From positions 2,332,073-2,396,072 of the forward strand of contig JAHEWK010000014.1 of NCBI GenBank assembly GCA_020740775.1: a DNA stretch of 64,000 bases. Reading direction: 5' to 3'. Within the stretch, counting starts at the first letter, position 1. Each line of letters begins with the position of its first letter. Source of the stretch: Ilyonectria destructans (Eukaryota > Ascomycota > Sordariomycetes > Hypocreales > Nectriaceae). Made by a program: the position numbers and the translations under genes. This document shows, one piece after another, positions 11,674 through 23,600 of the stretch. The notes beneath the pieces were generated by a model. The model saw only the letters and a program-made list of their open reading frames with translations, did not search any database and was not told the origin of the DNA.

Positions 11674-13070
11674 ATTGTCTTTCGCAAAATGAGTACAGAG
11701 ATTGGACTATGGTTGTGATTAGGTGAGAATATATCTGCGATAGCGTCTTGACAGCTTTGTTTTAAAATTGAAAGAATAGACCCGAAGGATCTGCAGCGTG
11801 AATATTGAATTGGGAGTTCGAGCCTCAAATCCAACTTTTGTTGGTTGAGTATTTGGTGGCCAATAGCGAGGCAAATTACACCGCCCCATTACAGGTGGGT
11901 CAGTTGGAGCTCCAGCAGCAATATAATAACGCATCATTGTTGTGCCATCCCTCAGTTGGTCGCACTTTCAAAAATTGGCTTGGCAAAGTTGGCCCATATC
12001 ATTGATAGTCACTCCAAGTGGCCAGTCTCACAGCCACTTTCCATTCAGCTGTATGCAACTGGACGCCATGCGCGTCGAATCACGACGCTGCCCGCAGTGA
12101 CAAAAAGAGGTGGCTGCGTCGTCATCTTCTTCTGCATTCTTTGCTCTTCCATTTTGTAATTGGTAGCCAGTAATCATTGCAGCTCCCCGCGACTCACATA
12201 CGGACCCCATTTTCAACGGCTCGGTGAAGAGATTACAATACGTGGCAGTGCTTTGGGTGGTAAGGCAGAATTAAGCAACCACCCAGTCCGTACTCCAAGC
12301 CACAACACGTAAATAGCGGAGCAAGCTGGTAAGAGCTATGCTTGGCAGAATATTTGTTAAGCGGGCTTGATTCAACAAGCAAATCATATTTCAGCCGAAC
12401 AGCCAGTACAAAAATGTCGAAAAATACAAACCGATGTGTACGCTGCAAAGTAATACACTTAAGTCATACAACAACTCAATCAGCGCGATGATACCGCTGT
12501 AGTTCAGAGCTTTCAAGGTAAACTAAACAGTACGCAAACGCCGCAGCTAATAGAAAGCACCTATTACTTTCACACAAAAAGCAGAGGCGGAGAAATGCTT
12601 TCTCTGTTATAATTGTCTTGTGTTATGTAAATATCGTGAACTTACGTCTCTAATCATAAACATCTTGCTAGGAGCTTGAACGCGTGGGACCTTACACTGA
12701 GAAAATCTAGTCCTCTACAGAGCTAATGTCCATTTGAATGAGAGTTCCAATAAAACTTACACAATAAAAACATAGGGCTCGTAGGAGAATTGCATATTCA
12801 ACTTGCGCATGTGTCTTACCAGATCGCCTATTCGAAATGAAGGGTAGATTATTGACGACGGGAATGTGCACCACACTTAAAACACATGATAGTATAAGCT
12901 CCGGCGACATGTGATGGGATTTGATGAACTAAATAACTAGAAAAGCAACCTATGTTTCGTATTGTACAAACTCCATGCTGTTTCCCGACCCTAATCTTTC
13001 CTTCACCCTAACCTTTCCTTCACCCTAACCTTTCCTTCACCCTAACCTGTACCTGATTAGAAACACTGGC
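11674..13070. other. Intergenic, promoter side of the NLR gene
   Basis: This 1.4-kb stretch lies between the NLR start and the 3' end of the delta-24 reductase gene. It is moderately AT-rich around 12450-12700. No conserved frame is seen. It contains the 17-bp tandem repeat listed separately. Confidence 0.45.
12988..13048. repeat. 17-bp tandem repeat with CCCTAA core, about 3.6 copies
   Basis: The unit ACCCTAACCTTTCCTTC repeats at 12988, 13005, 13022 and partly at 13039, with one C/T difference in the first copy. It ends 22 bases beyond the stop codon of the delta-24 reductase gene. The CCCTAA core equals the usual fungal telomere unit, but the period is 17 rather than 6. Confidence 0.85.
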
Positions 13071-14624
13071 TCAAGATTTCTTGATCCCTCTATACTTCCA
13101 TTGGGCATATCGATGGAGATAAAGATCTCCCGATAGATAAGCCAGCCACATGCCATACAGACCCCCAATCGGCCACTTAGTAACAAGAGATTTTGCCCAC
13201 TGTTTACCGGTGCGCTTACCAAGCTCAACGTTAACTTTCACTTTGTCGTATACACTGGGTAATGTTGTTGCACAATACTTCTCTCGAAGGGTCTGGTACC
13301 AGGGGCGATCATAGATTTTCCAGAACTCATCCTCGGAGTAGTAAGTGTGTGCATATAGCCACTTACGGCCGCCAAGCGCTGTGAGTTTGTCTTCAAGTGC
13401 GCGGTTCTTGGCGATGAACTCGTTGACGTCCTGTGGCCCCCAGCCCCAGACACCAATATTCAGCATTGGCCTTGACATTTCTGCTGATTGCAGGCCGCGT
13501 TCCCCGGAGGTGTCTACTAGGAGACCCCCCCCCTCCTCGGTGACTGGGTGGAAAGTCGGTGTAGGCATCCCCTTGAGCGGACAAAGCCACAATGGCCAAA
13601 TGTTCAAGTCCTCCGCGACGTGGTCAATGAACTCCTCTGCGGTGTCGTATGGCAGACCCAGGTCCTGAACAACGAATTGGGATGAGATACCGCTGGCGTG
13701 AAGAGCATGGTACAACATACGCGTGTGAGAGAAGTCGTCCAGTAACCAACGGAAGAAACCATTGAACGGGATGTACTTGAAATAGGTGTAGCCCTGTCGG
13801 CCAACCCAGAAGCCGGCACGGTCGTAACGGAAGAGATATTCTCCAAGTGGGATGTATTCCGTTACAATCGATGGTGATGACGAAGTGCGTTGGGTCTTGT
13901 CTTGGACATGCATGTAAAACCAGGGGTCACTAGCTTTGCTGAAGGTCCGAGGTGGGCAATGAACCGGTTTATCGTTGGTCAACCGACCAATGATGACGAC
14001 GCCGTGGTTTTTGGAAAAAAGAATGGCATCAACGTAGTCATTATCAGGATTCTTGATCTCCGTTTGGACTTGGTTGATCGTCTCGGCCACATTATTAGTC
14101 CGATAATATGTGGTTTGAACGAACTCTTTGGCTTCAACAAGGCGTATCTCCATAAGCGTTGTGATGCCAAGAGTGCCCGCCGCTCCAGCGGCACCATGGA
14201 AGAGATCTTGCCGCTCCGTAGACGAAGCCTTGACAATTTCTCCATTGCCCAATACCATCTCGACGTAATTGATGGTGTTGTTGAAAAACCCGTGTCGGAA
14301 CGAGCTGCTCTCGCCTGACGTTCCCGCGAAGCCCCCTCCTGCGGTGATACCTGGGAACTCCATCACCACGGGAGGAACCAAGCCGTAACGGAGGGTTGCC
14401 TCAACGAGGCGATCCATTGGCACGTTGGGCTCGACAAGGGCAGTGCGGGCACTTGTACTGACCGAGACGACGTTGGACAGAGCGCTGATATCGACGACAT
14501 GGTCCTGGGGACGAGGGCGGGTACTGTTGGTGGAACCGTGGAAAACGCGGTACGATTCCCCACGTTCGAAAAAGTCCCTAACAGCTGTGGCGATGCTGCT
14601 GACAGCTTCCGCGTGACACTCCAT
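13071..14624 (-). CDS. Delta(24)-sterol reductase-like FAD oxidoreductase (DHCR24/DWF1 family)
   Basis: The gene has no intron and encodes 517 residues from the ATG at 14624. The frame extends further upstream only through non-ATG codons. The N-terminal part is a PCMH-type FAD-binding domain: GSTNSTRP, VVDISALSNVVSV, EFPGITAGGGFAGTSGESSS and AAGAAGTLGITT. The C-terminal half carries the family landmarks EYIPLGEYLFRYDR, WPLWLCP and a YSEDEFWKIYD-like segment ending LPSVYDKVK. Members reduce the sterol side-chain delta-24 or delta-24(28) double bond with FAD and NADPH in the ER. The yeast-type delta-24(28) reductase ERG4 is unrelated, so this is an additional enzyme. It lies 1.2 kb from a C-5 desaturase-like gene in the same orientation. 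The exact substrate is inferred from the family. Confidence 0.85.
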   Translation of the reverse strand: MECHAEAVSSIATAVRDFFERGESYRVFHGSTNSTRPRPQDHVVDISALSNVVSVSTSARTALVEPNVPMDRLVEATLRYGLVPPVVMEFPGITAGGGFAGTSGESSSFRHGFFNNTINYVEMVLGNGEIVKASSTERQDLFHGAAGAAGTLGITTLMEIRLVEAKEFVQTTYYRTNNVAETINQVQTEIKNPDNDYVDAILFSKNHGVVIIGRLTNDKPVHCPPRTFSKASDPWFYMHVQDKTQRTSSSPSIVTEYIPLGEYLFRYDRAGFWVGRQGYTYFKYIPFNGFFRWLLDDFSHTRMLYHALHASGISSQFVVQDLGLPYDTAEEFIDHVAEDLNIWPLWLCPLKGMPTPTFHPVTEEGGGLLVDTSGERGLQSAEMSRPMLNIGVWGWGPQDVNEFIAKNRALEDKLTALGGRKWLYAHTYYSEDEFWKIYDRPWYQTLREKYCATTLPSVYDKVKVNVELGKRTGKQWAKSLVTKWPIGGLYGMWLAYLSGDLYLHRYAQWKYRGIKKS

Positions 14625-15780
14625 CGTATGCTTTGGTGATGCGGAATGGAGGAAAGAAGAGATCGAGGCCAGGCCGAGGGTGAATGGCTCCTTTGTGACG
14701 GCGCGCAAATTTCAGACACCTCGTATTGAGCTGCGACAGATGGAACAAAATCTTATATGGATACACTATCCCTCTGTACCTTTCGAAGTCAATGTGGGCA
14801 AAGATTTGTGTACTGTTTCACACTTGCATGTACCAGCCGCCCCCTGTGCTAGGGGTTAACAAAGACATATTCCTAGCCCATACTTTGTACGCAGGGGGCA
14901 CAAGTTGAACAAGACATGCATTGAGGGACGGTTGATTTCTTGTGTGTCTTCCTTTTTCTACTTGTTGAGGAGTGGAGAAGATGTAGCGGTGTGCCGTGCC
15001 GTAAAAACTAAGTACACTCGGGAATCTGAGCGTGCATAGAGGACACAAAAACGGTTGCTTCCCGTCACTAGCGCCCATGCAGAGTTACTGTAATAGACAT
15101 TTCGTGCAGTTTAAAGTCGCTCCAATGCATATTAATGCGCTAGTGGCCCTCAGCTCGCTTATCTCTTGCGAATAGTTACGCCGAGACACGTTAGCTGCAC
15201 TAGTTTTGTGCGCAGGTGGTTTGTGTAGTGTGTACTCATGTGTTGGCATTACAAATTGCGCCTGCAGGTCTCAACTTGTGGCTACGACAGGCATGGCCGT
15301 AGTCCACATCATCATTTCACAGGTATTGGACTCGGGATAATTACACCGACTCGAAAAACGCACGAACGTGATTGTTGAGGATGTTTGCAGACGACGCTAC
15401 ATCAAGCCCAGGAAGAAGCTGTCATGCTGGATGATGAATTACTACTAGAGATGGCTACATATGGTGATGCAGGAAAGCCACCCCGTTGCATGAGCTCCCG
15501 CATGGGCTTTTGCGGACTTTTCTTTGCCACGTTGTAATTCTTGTAATTCTCCCTCGCATACGTGCTCGCTGTGACCAAACATGATTCAATTTTACAAAGC
15601 TGTGTGCTGAAGACAGGCCCTTCAATTGTCCCATACAAGTCCGCCAAAAACATAAAGTCAAAACACTCCAAATTCCGCTCCACCACTCTCTACGCTTTTC
15701 CGTAGTCGTATTGCCACGGGTACTCTACCGCTTGTATCTCTGGGCCCGAATCTCGGTACCCGCGGCCATTAGATTGACGC
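14625..15780. other. Intergenic between the delta-24 reductase and C-5 desaturase genes
   Basis: This 1.16-kb stretch should hold the promoter of the delta-24 reductase gene and the 3' region of the desaturase gene. No conserved frame or RNA gene is seen. Confidence 0.4.
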
Positions 15781-16960
15781 TTATGCTTTCAGATTCCTCC
15801 CAAAGAAATATTTGTCCGGATCTGCGTAGGTTCCTGCCAAGTAGTCCCAGAATGGGAGATACTGTCCAAAATTGAGTTTGACGTTTTTGTGGTGTACAGT
15901 GTGAAATTGACTGCGGTCGTCATCTAAAAGAACACGGTTACTCAATACTCATGCCAATCGTGACTGGTAGTCTCTGCAAGATTATAAGAGACTTCTGGAC
16001 GAACTTACGAAGCAAAAAAGTCCAGATATTGGTGTAGTAGAACATTGTCAACTGTGCGAGTCGGGACATTGGCCATATGAAACTATAGGCATAAATAGGA
16101 AGACTCATGATCCATGCTTCAAGAGGGTCGAAGGCGTATGCCGAGAATGGCGTTGGAATGATGTATCTTTCAATTGTCCTAGGTCAGCTAACCCCAGCAC
16201 GAGTTTTGACCCTAATATTATTCGCTGGCCAGGACTTACCGGTGATGCTTTTTATGCATAAGATTAAAGAGAAAGGGAACGTGAAACAGACGGTGCTGCC
16301 AGTACATGCAGGTGTCGCTGAACAATACGAATAAGGGGAATTGTGCCACTTCATACCACCATGACGCGTGGCCTTTGCCGAACTCATACAGTTTTGAATG
16401 TCCGCGAATCTGAGCCACGAATATCAGTACAGTGAGAATATTCAAAACAAGAAGAGCTGTTAAGGAGTCTTTTATTTCACGGCGGATTTGGTGCCTGTGA
16501 AACTTGGGATGCTGCTTCAAAGATTTATCGAAATTCCGATGATAACATAGCGTGCCAAACAAGATGAAGAAGAAAGAGCTCGACAGCCTGAAACCTGGTA
16601 TCAGCGACGCATATTATGTAAAATCGTCCAGAGCATTCAGTACCATGTGATGAAGAAGACACTCAGTCCTTGTCGGTACATACTTCGCCTTTCCCAGGAA
16701 TCTGGATTCGACAGAGCCTGACAAATACTTTCACTCCATTCATGCGACACCAACTCTGGCAGTCTCTGGATACCAGCGGAAACAGAGAGCAGAGGAGGGG
16801 CTTGAAGGTTTGAACAGAACAATGACTCTAACCGGTCGTGAAGTAATTCGTATGTGTCATCAAGGAGGATAGGATCCAGCCAGTCCACGATGAAGTCCAT
16901 GTTGAAATAGCGTTGCTTTCCTCGGCCCAAGTCCGATTGAGATGTCACGACTGAACGCAT
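15781..16960 (-). CDS. C-5 sterol desaturase-like fatty-acid-hydroxylase-superfamily protein (ERG3/DWF7 type)
   Basis: Four exons (16960-16644, 16587-16240, 16166-16009, 15923-15781) are separated by introns of 56, 73 and 85 nt and give 321 residues. A second ATG at 16900 (MDFIVDW) fits the usual ERG3 N-terminus better and would give 301. The three di-iron histidine boxes are present: HRLFH after CMYWQ, HKKHH, and HTVHH near the C-terminus. Hydrophobic segments precede and separate them. The spacing and the segment YIIPTPFSAYAFDP after the second box match sterol C-5(6) desaturases rather than C-4 methyl oxidases. Such enzymes insert the delta-5 double bond in the ER using O2 and cytochrome b5. 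It lies between genes for delta-24 and delta-7 sterol reductases and faces away from the latter. Confidence 0.82.
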
Positions 16961-18419
16961 TCATTACTAAGGTGATTTATAGATCGCCAAAAGGTTAATC
17001 GGACGGCCGAGCACTGGGACCATCTGCTCGAGCTGCAGTAAAACCTTTGGTAAACCCCGATCGGCTCCATGTGCCGTTGGACGAACATTGGGCATTACGC
17101 AATCCAACACTATCTCCTATTAGAGGCACTGTCTCGAAACTGTGGCGTGCTGAGCACACCCCGGAAGCGAAGAGAAGCAAAACCGACAATTGTAACAAGC
17201 CGTGAGCGTCATATTGCGACTCACTAGCGCACGCGGTCATTTGCCAGTTGCAGGACTGTGGCGTTGATACCCACAAAGTTAAGCGATTATAGGCACCACG
17301 TCCTTCCATAACACTACCCGATTAAGAGTAAGGACTTGCTAAAGCCTCCCTTGCATAGTTGAGGCCGCAGCGGCAGAAATGTTGGGGGTGATCACGATCC
17401 CCCCTCGTCAGCCCTGATGCTCACGAATAGTCACACGGCACGGCTCCAAGAGAACTGCCTGAGTAAGCCGCGTTCATAATTCGTCGAAGTCTGTAAGTCG
17501 ACTTTAGTGATGCTATTAGAAGTTGAATAAAGAAGGAAATAAATTGATCAAACCACATTAGCAATCGTCCTATTACATCTCAAGAACCAGCTGCCACAGG
17601 TCTGCGGCCAGCAGCAGTAGGTAGGGGGCGTTAGTTGATGAGACGCATGGCATGACCACGCACGTACTTACTGGCGGTGTAGGATTATTGTCACACCTGG
17701 TGAAACTGGTCCACAACGCATCGGTGAATTGTATCGTCCGTATTCTGCCCAAGGATGCAACATAATGCAACGAGGAACAGGGATATTCCAGCCATATCAA
17801 AAAGATCACACACCGCCAGGAATGATAGTCGATGAGAAAACGAAGCTAACAATAGTCTCAGTCATGCATAGCACAGCGTGAGTTATCGTCGGCGGTGAGA
17901 AAAATGACATTGCATATTTTACCTTAGGGTTGGGGTTGAACATGATCGCCCAACGTGGCGGATTCCGGTAACATGGACGAAAAGGGTATACTTTTACGTG
18001 GCTTAATTACCGTATTTTTTTCACTATGCAGGTTAATACAATGGCGAAAGGACTGCTTAAAATATAGCCATGCCTGACAGCTCTGTCAGTGAATCATGGC
18101 AAACCTACGACGGGAAAGCTGGAATTGGATCGGGGATACTTGCCCTGTTTAACAGTGTAATTCGTGACAGATGACGAGAGAATAAAGATGAGAGAGAAGA
18201 ACGCCAGGCAGGAAGCTGGAATGGGGTACATGTCAGATCAGGTTAGTCGTGTGTCACTTGGGTAACGTCGATATGGATCAAGCCATGGTCAGTTTGTTGG
18301 GGAATCCGATAGTACATTGACATAAAACCAGCAAACCGCCTTTCCTATCTTGTCTCATCCAGTTAAATTACTCACAACAGTTCAACAGTTGCCACCCAAA
18401 TCCCTCAGAACAGTCCAGC
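16961..18419. promoter_or_regulatory. Divergent intergenic region between the C-5 desaturase and delta-7 reductase genes
   Basis: This 1.46-kb segment separates the starts of two sterol-type genes transcribed outward, so it should contain both promoters. I find no conserved coding sequence in it. No sterol-regulatory element could be assigned by eye. Confidence 0.45.
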
Positions 18420-20034
18420 ATGTATGAGCGACGGGCGACCAAGAACAACGACATCGTCTTTGACGAAGTCACAAGCTTCGTCTTGATCACTACCAGCCCA
18501 CTGTTTCTTCTTTTTTACTGGATTACTTATCACTACTTTGATGCATCAATCACCTCTGCAGCTTTCGAATTGCTTTCGAACAATCCATTCGACTTCTTCT
18601 CCTCCCGTATCCCGCAATTAACAAGGGCTTCGGTCCTAGCTTACTCGCTTTGGGTCGTCGTCCAAGCTTTGCTCTATGTGTATGTGCCGGGGCAACTGCA
18701 CGTTGCTCCACGGACCCCGGGCGGAAGACAGCTCAGGTACAAGTTAAATGGGCTGTGGTCTTGGATACTTTCAGTTGGAGGTGCCGCAATGCTATGCTAC
18801 AATGGCATCCTTGACCCTGCATTTATTGCTATTCATTGGGGTGATTTGCTCATGACGGCCAACGCATATGTTCTTATTCTGGTCCTCACTTTCTGGATCA
18901 AAGCTCGGATTAGGCCTGACCACCAAGGTGATACCCTGATTACAGGTGAGTACCTCATACGCTCTCGCACTGCTTCGGTACTACGAGGCTGCGACTTATT
19001 CACGTCTGCTTTTAGGCAACTTCTTCTACGATCTTTTTAATGGCGGAGAGCTTCACCCGCGCATCGGGGAACTATTCGATTGGAAGCATTTCAACGCAAG
19101 TCGTACAGGAGGTATAATTGCATGGACATTAATGTTTGTTTCTCGTTCCTTAGCAACATGACGGGGTGAAGACGCTGACCAATGGCACGCAGAGACTTGT
19201 CATTCGCGACTTTGCAGTATCGGATTCACGGCTTGGTCACAAATTCCATGATCCTCGCTGTGACTTTCCGCATGGTAATTGTTGTAGAGTACTTCTACTT
19301 CGAGAATTGGTAATGACGCTAGCTACTCGGTCATTGTCTTCCTGCCCTAGATTGCTAACCGCTCCAACAGGTTCTTCGAGACACTTGACGGCGCGCATGA
19401 GCGATTTAGCTTTTATAACATTTACGGATTCGCCGCCATGATGCCACAGCTCTGGACCCTGCAGACGCAGTACTTGGCACATCATCCCATCACGCTCTCT
19501 TGGCCCGCTGCCATCGCTGCCGTTGTTCTGTTTTCTACAGGTTGGGCTTTGAATCACACTGCGAATCATCAGAAGAATCTTGTTCGGGCAACTAGAGGCG
19601 ATTGCACTATCTGGGGCCAGAAACCCCGCTGCATCAAGGCCAAATATGAGACCGCCGACGGCAAGACGCACCAGACGCAGCTTTTGTGCTCAGGTACGTG
19701 GAGATGGAGTCTATCTTTTCCCTGTCTTACGGATTCTACATCTGCTTTCTTCCCAGGTTTGTGTTTGTACTTGCCTTGATTAACCAACATTCGTACAGGT
19801 TGGTGGGGTCAAGTTAGACATGCTAACTACGTCGGGTCTGCTTTGTATACATGGGCATCGTGTGCCATCTGTGGGACTGACAGCCTATTTTCGTATGCGG
19901 AAGCCATACTTGTAACTGGCACTGTGATTCACCGTTGCTTCAGGGACGAGGATAGATGCAAGACAAAATATGGCAAGGCATGGGACGAGTATTGCGACTT
20001 GGTTCGATGGAGGTTGATCCCCGGGGTATTCTAG
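18420..20034 (+). CDS. Delta(7)-sterol reductase (7-dehydrocholesterol reductase, DHCR7/DWF5 family)
   Basis: Five exons (18420-18945, 19016-19133, 19193-19309, 19371-19693, 19799-20034) with introns of 70, 59, 61 and 105 nt give 439 residues in frame. It is a multi-pass membrane protein. Landmarks include PGQLHVAPRTPGG and YKLNGLWSW, GNFFYDLFNGGELHPRIG, WFFETLDGAHERFSFY, GWALNHTANHQKN, LLCSGWWGQVRHANY, and the C-terminal DRCKTKYGKAWDEY followed by LIPGVF. These match sterol delta-7 reductases better than the delta-14 (ERG24) or delta-24(28) (ERG4) members of the superfamily. The reaction is NADPH reduction of the C7-C8 double bond of delta-5,7 sterols in the ER. Ergosterol retains this bond, so the enzyme is not part of the standard fungal pathway. 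Confidence 0.88.
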
Positions 20035-20637
20035 CCCCGCGACCGATGTGTAAATAAGATTTGTACCATATTTTTCATGGAAAATGTTGTTCAAAGCATA
20101 AAAGAATACGTGGAGCAATCACGAACAAAGCAAGGAAACATCCGAAACCACGGTGTGTAGCAAGTTCTAGTCGGAGGCTTAAGTGTACGAATTGATACAA
20201 GAAATGGCAGTGTATGAGCACCTGGATTAAGTGTATTTGCCCGACGAGAAAACGGGATGGTAATTACGGGTTGAAAATGACAATTATTGGGCATCGCTTC
20301 CTGGTGCGTTTTACCGGGCTCCGCTACTTGCACCGGGTTGTCGGAATGGATGGTATTAAACAGAGGCTGATGGGAGTCCTAAATAGCTTACCTGTGATAA
20401 CCAAGCCCAGAGACTATACAAAAACCCAGGCTTGCATAGGCGTGACCAAGTTGAGCTGACGGTTGAGTAAATCAATCCTCCAGAATATTTGCCCTTGGTT
20501 CTTATTGGTAGTTACATCAATGACTTCAACACATATTAGGCACTCGAAATACTGGAAAACCTATAGTTTACTCTAGGAGAGTGATATAATTTAGTCGCTA
20601 ACTAATGGAATGGATGAAAATAGTTTCACATCCTATG
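20035..20637. other. Intergenic, converging 3' ends
   Basis: This 600-base stretch lies between the 3' ends of the delta-7 reductase and ABC transporter genes. Nothing is recognised in it. Confidence 0.45.
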
Positions 20638-23600
20638 TCATCTCTCCTTCCATCTAATTCTCATCATCGTCAGCGATATCCAGGACAAGATTCGATATCC
20701 CAAAACACATCCTGCTAAAGCAGCCAGATTCATCGTCGCACTCTCGTCAAACTTATAGAGCTCCAACACCTGTTCACCTGTTTCAATTGGACAGTCCCCA
20801 CTAGCAAGCCTTTGATCCTCAGTGCATGTAAACTTAATTCCACGCAGCGAGAATAGGCCGAGAGCACGGGTGGCGTATCGAATAGGCGACAGGTAGTTTA
20901 GGGCCTGAAGAAGGCTAGGCATATCAATGGATAAAATCCCAGCCATACCATTTGCCACGGCTAGAAAAATACCCATGATATTGACTGCAAAGCCAGTATG
21001 GTCGAAAAGAGTGTTGAAAATGATCCCCAAACTCTCACCGCAAGAAACCAGTCCAAAGCAAGAAAAGGTAGCGACAAAGAACATTGTAGCTGTCTGCGGC
21101 AGGCCGACTGCTGTTACTGATAACATGCCGAATATCAGAGAGCTGAAAATCTCAAAGGGGAGCTCAAGGATCGTATATACGGCAAGAAAGGTATCTACGC
21201 CGTATATGCCGTCGTCATCATCTCTGTAAAACACATCGCGCTCATTTGGATACACTGCAACATTCTGAAGCATACCAACAAAGTACAATGCTCCAATCTC
21301 CTGCAGGAAGCCCATACGGTTCTGGACAGAAAAGTAGTCTTGGCGCAGTGCAAAAAATAGTGAAAAGATGATGGAAACACCAATCACCTGCATTGTTCGT
21401 GCCAGAACTAGTTGAGGCTGTCGACGGGTATTGATAATAGCTCGGTGAAGCAGTAGTGGGAACGTGGTGTGCAGAATTCCTCGTTCGCGAACAAGGGCAC
21501 CCAGTTCAGCCGGCGAAGAGATATTTATCTTGCTGATTGCCGTTTTTGGTCGCAATGGTAGGCTGTTGATGCTTTCGGGATTTGGCTGGCTCGAATGTGC
21601 AGCGATGCTTTCAACATCTGTAGTCTTCTTACCACCTCTATCGTATTCGTGTGTGCTTGAAAATCTTCTTGTCGATTCTGTCCTTCCCTGGGGTTCAGAA
21701 AAGTGTTTATAAGAGGTTTCGGGTATTTCCTCGTCATGGCCACCCCAGCTCTTTATCAGTTGTTGTACTCGCCGACGACTTGCAGCTCCTCCATCCGCCT
21801 GCTGCGGGTCAATCGTGATCATGTCTAGTACAAAGTCGGCTGGATTTGTATGCTGTGGGCAATGGTAGCCATGCTTACCAAAGTACCCCAGCATCTCCTT
21901 TGTCGAGCCAGCATATACCGGAAATCCTCCTTTTGCAAGCAGAAGAACATTGCCGAAGCGATTGAACAAATCCGAGCGCGCTTGGTGAATGGTCAAAATA
22001 ATTGTGCGACCTTCATTTGCCAATCCTTGAAGTATTTCTACAATAGAACTGGCCGTGAACACATCAAGCCCAGATGTTGGTTCGTCGAGCAGCAGAATTT
22101 GAGGATTTGTCAGGATTTGAATCGCAATAGAAACGCGCCTTTTCTCCCCGCCTGAGATTCCCTTAATCATATCGTTGCCAATGAGATTATTAGCACAATC
22201 TTTCAGACCCATTTTCAAGAGGATTTCCTCAGAACGGCGGTACTTGTCCTCTTTGCTCATATATGATGGCAATCGCAGGCCCGCAGCAAACCGAAGGGTC
22301 TCTCGGACAGTTAAGAATGGCAGAAGATCATCCTCCTGGCAAACATAAGAGCAAACTGACCGGATCACCGATCCAGAGGGGACAGCGCCATTAAATGTAA
22401 GCGCGCCAGCAGGATGATACCTAGTGCCGATAGAGTTGCGTAAACGCAGCGCCATCGCATTGAGAAGTGATGTCTTGCCACTCCCTGAAGGCCCTATGAT
22501 GACATTCAATACTCCTGCTGGGAATTTCATGTCAATAGGCTGCAGAATTGTCGTATTTGAACGCCTCTTCCAGGAGATTGTTCGTTTCTCCAAGCTCAGT
22601 GCGAACTTTTCAAGTTGAAGATCAATTGCACGTGCTTGACCAATAGATTGCAATATCATATCACGATTCTCCACCAAGAAACTGCTATCAAGGATCCTCG
22701 AGCGAGCAATCCTCATCTTGGCTTTAACGAAATGCAGGCCGACAACGGATAATGCGAAGAAGAAGATAACAAAGCAGCCAAGGATGATGATAGGGCGAGC
22801 GATCCAATTCTTTGGTAGGCCAAGAGATTCAATGACAAAGTCGCCATCGTATTCCAGGCAGGCAGGATTGGACGAGCCACCGGGAGCTGGGCAGTCGTAG
22901 AAACTCGACTGAAATTCATTTCCAACATATGCGCCAAAAGAGTAAAACTATTCGAGGTTAGGAGCCTGAAGAGATGACAAGGTAATATTGACAACTTACG
23001 CTGTAAGTAATCCACTTCACCCACCGGACGTAAATTGGTATTGTATTTACTTGGATAAACATGCCGCAGGCAAGGGTTTGCAAGGTGAATACCAGATTTG
23101 CTATTAGACTCGCAGTTGCGAAGTGTCGTACCGCGACGACACATGTCGTAGCGCACATTATTGTTACATAATGGTTAACCAGAGTTATGGCAAAGAAAAT
23201 CAGAAACTTGTTAACCTCGCGGTCAAAACCGGCCATAAAATAGACCAAAGCCGAGAAGATCAAGGGAGCAGAAATATCCTCAGTGAGCATCCGTGCCAGT
23301 CGGCGGGAAAGGATAAACGGGACAGGGTCGACACAGTTCTCTGCAAACTCACGATCAAACGTAGAGATGTCGATAGTCATGCGGTAGACTTCGAAAATGA
23401 GGATTAAGTATCCTTGCAAGGCAGTTGCCATATAGAGGCACCCTTCCCTGGACCTAATACCAGCGAGGTCATGGCCGACGTTGAAAAAGAGATAGCCCGT
23501 GGTAATGCCCATTAGAATTGCCTCCATAATCAACGCAGCCATGCCCATTGGGTCACGGTAGGTAATCTTCAGTGTTCGGCTAGTCAAGACGCGCATTTGA

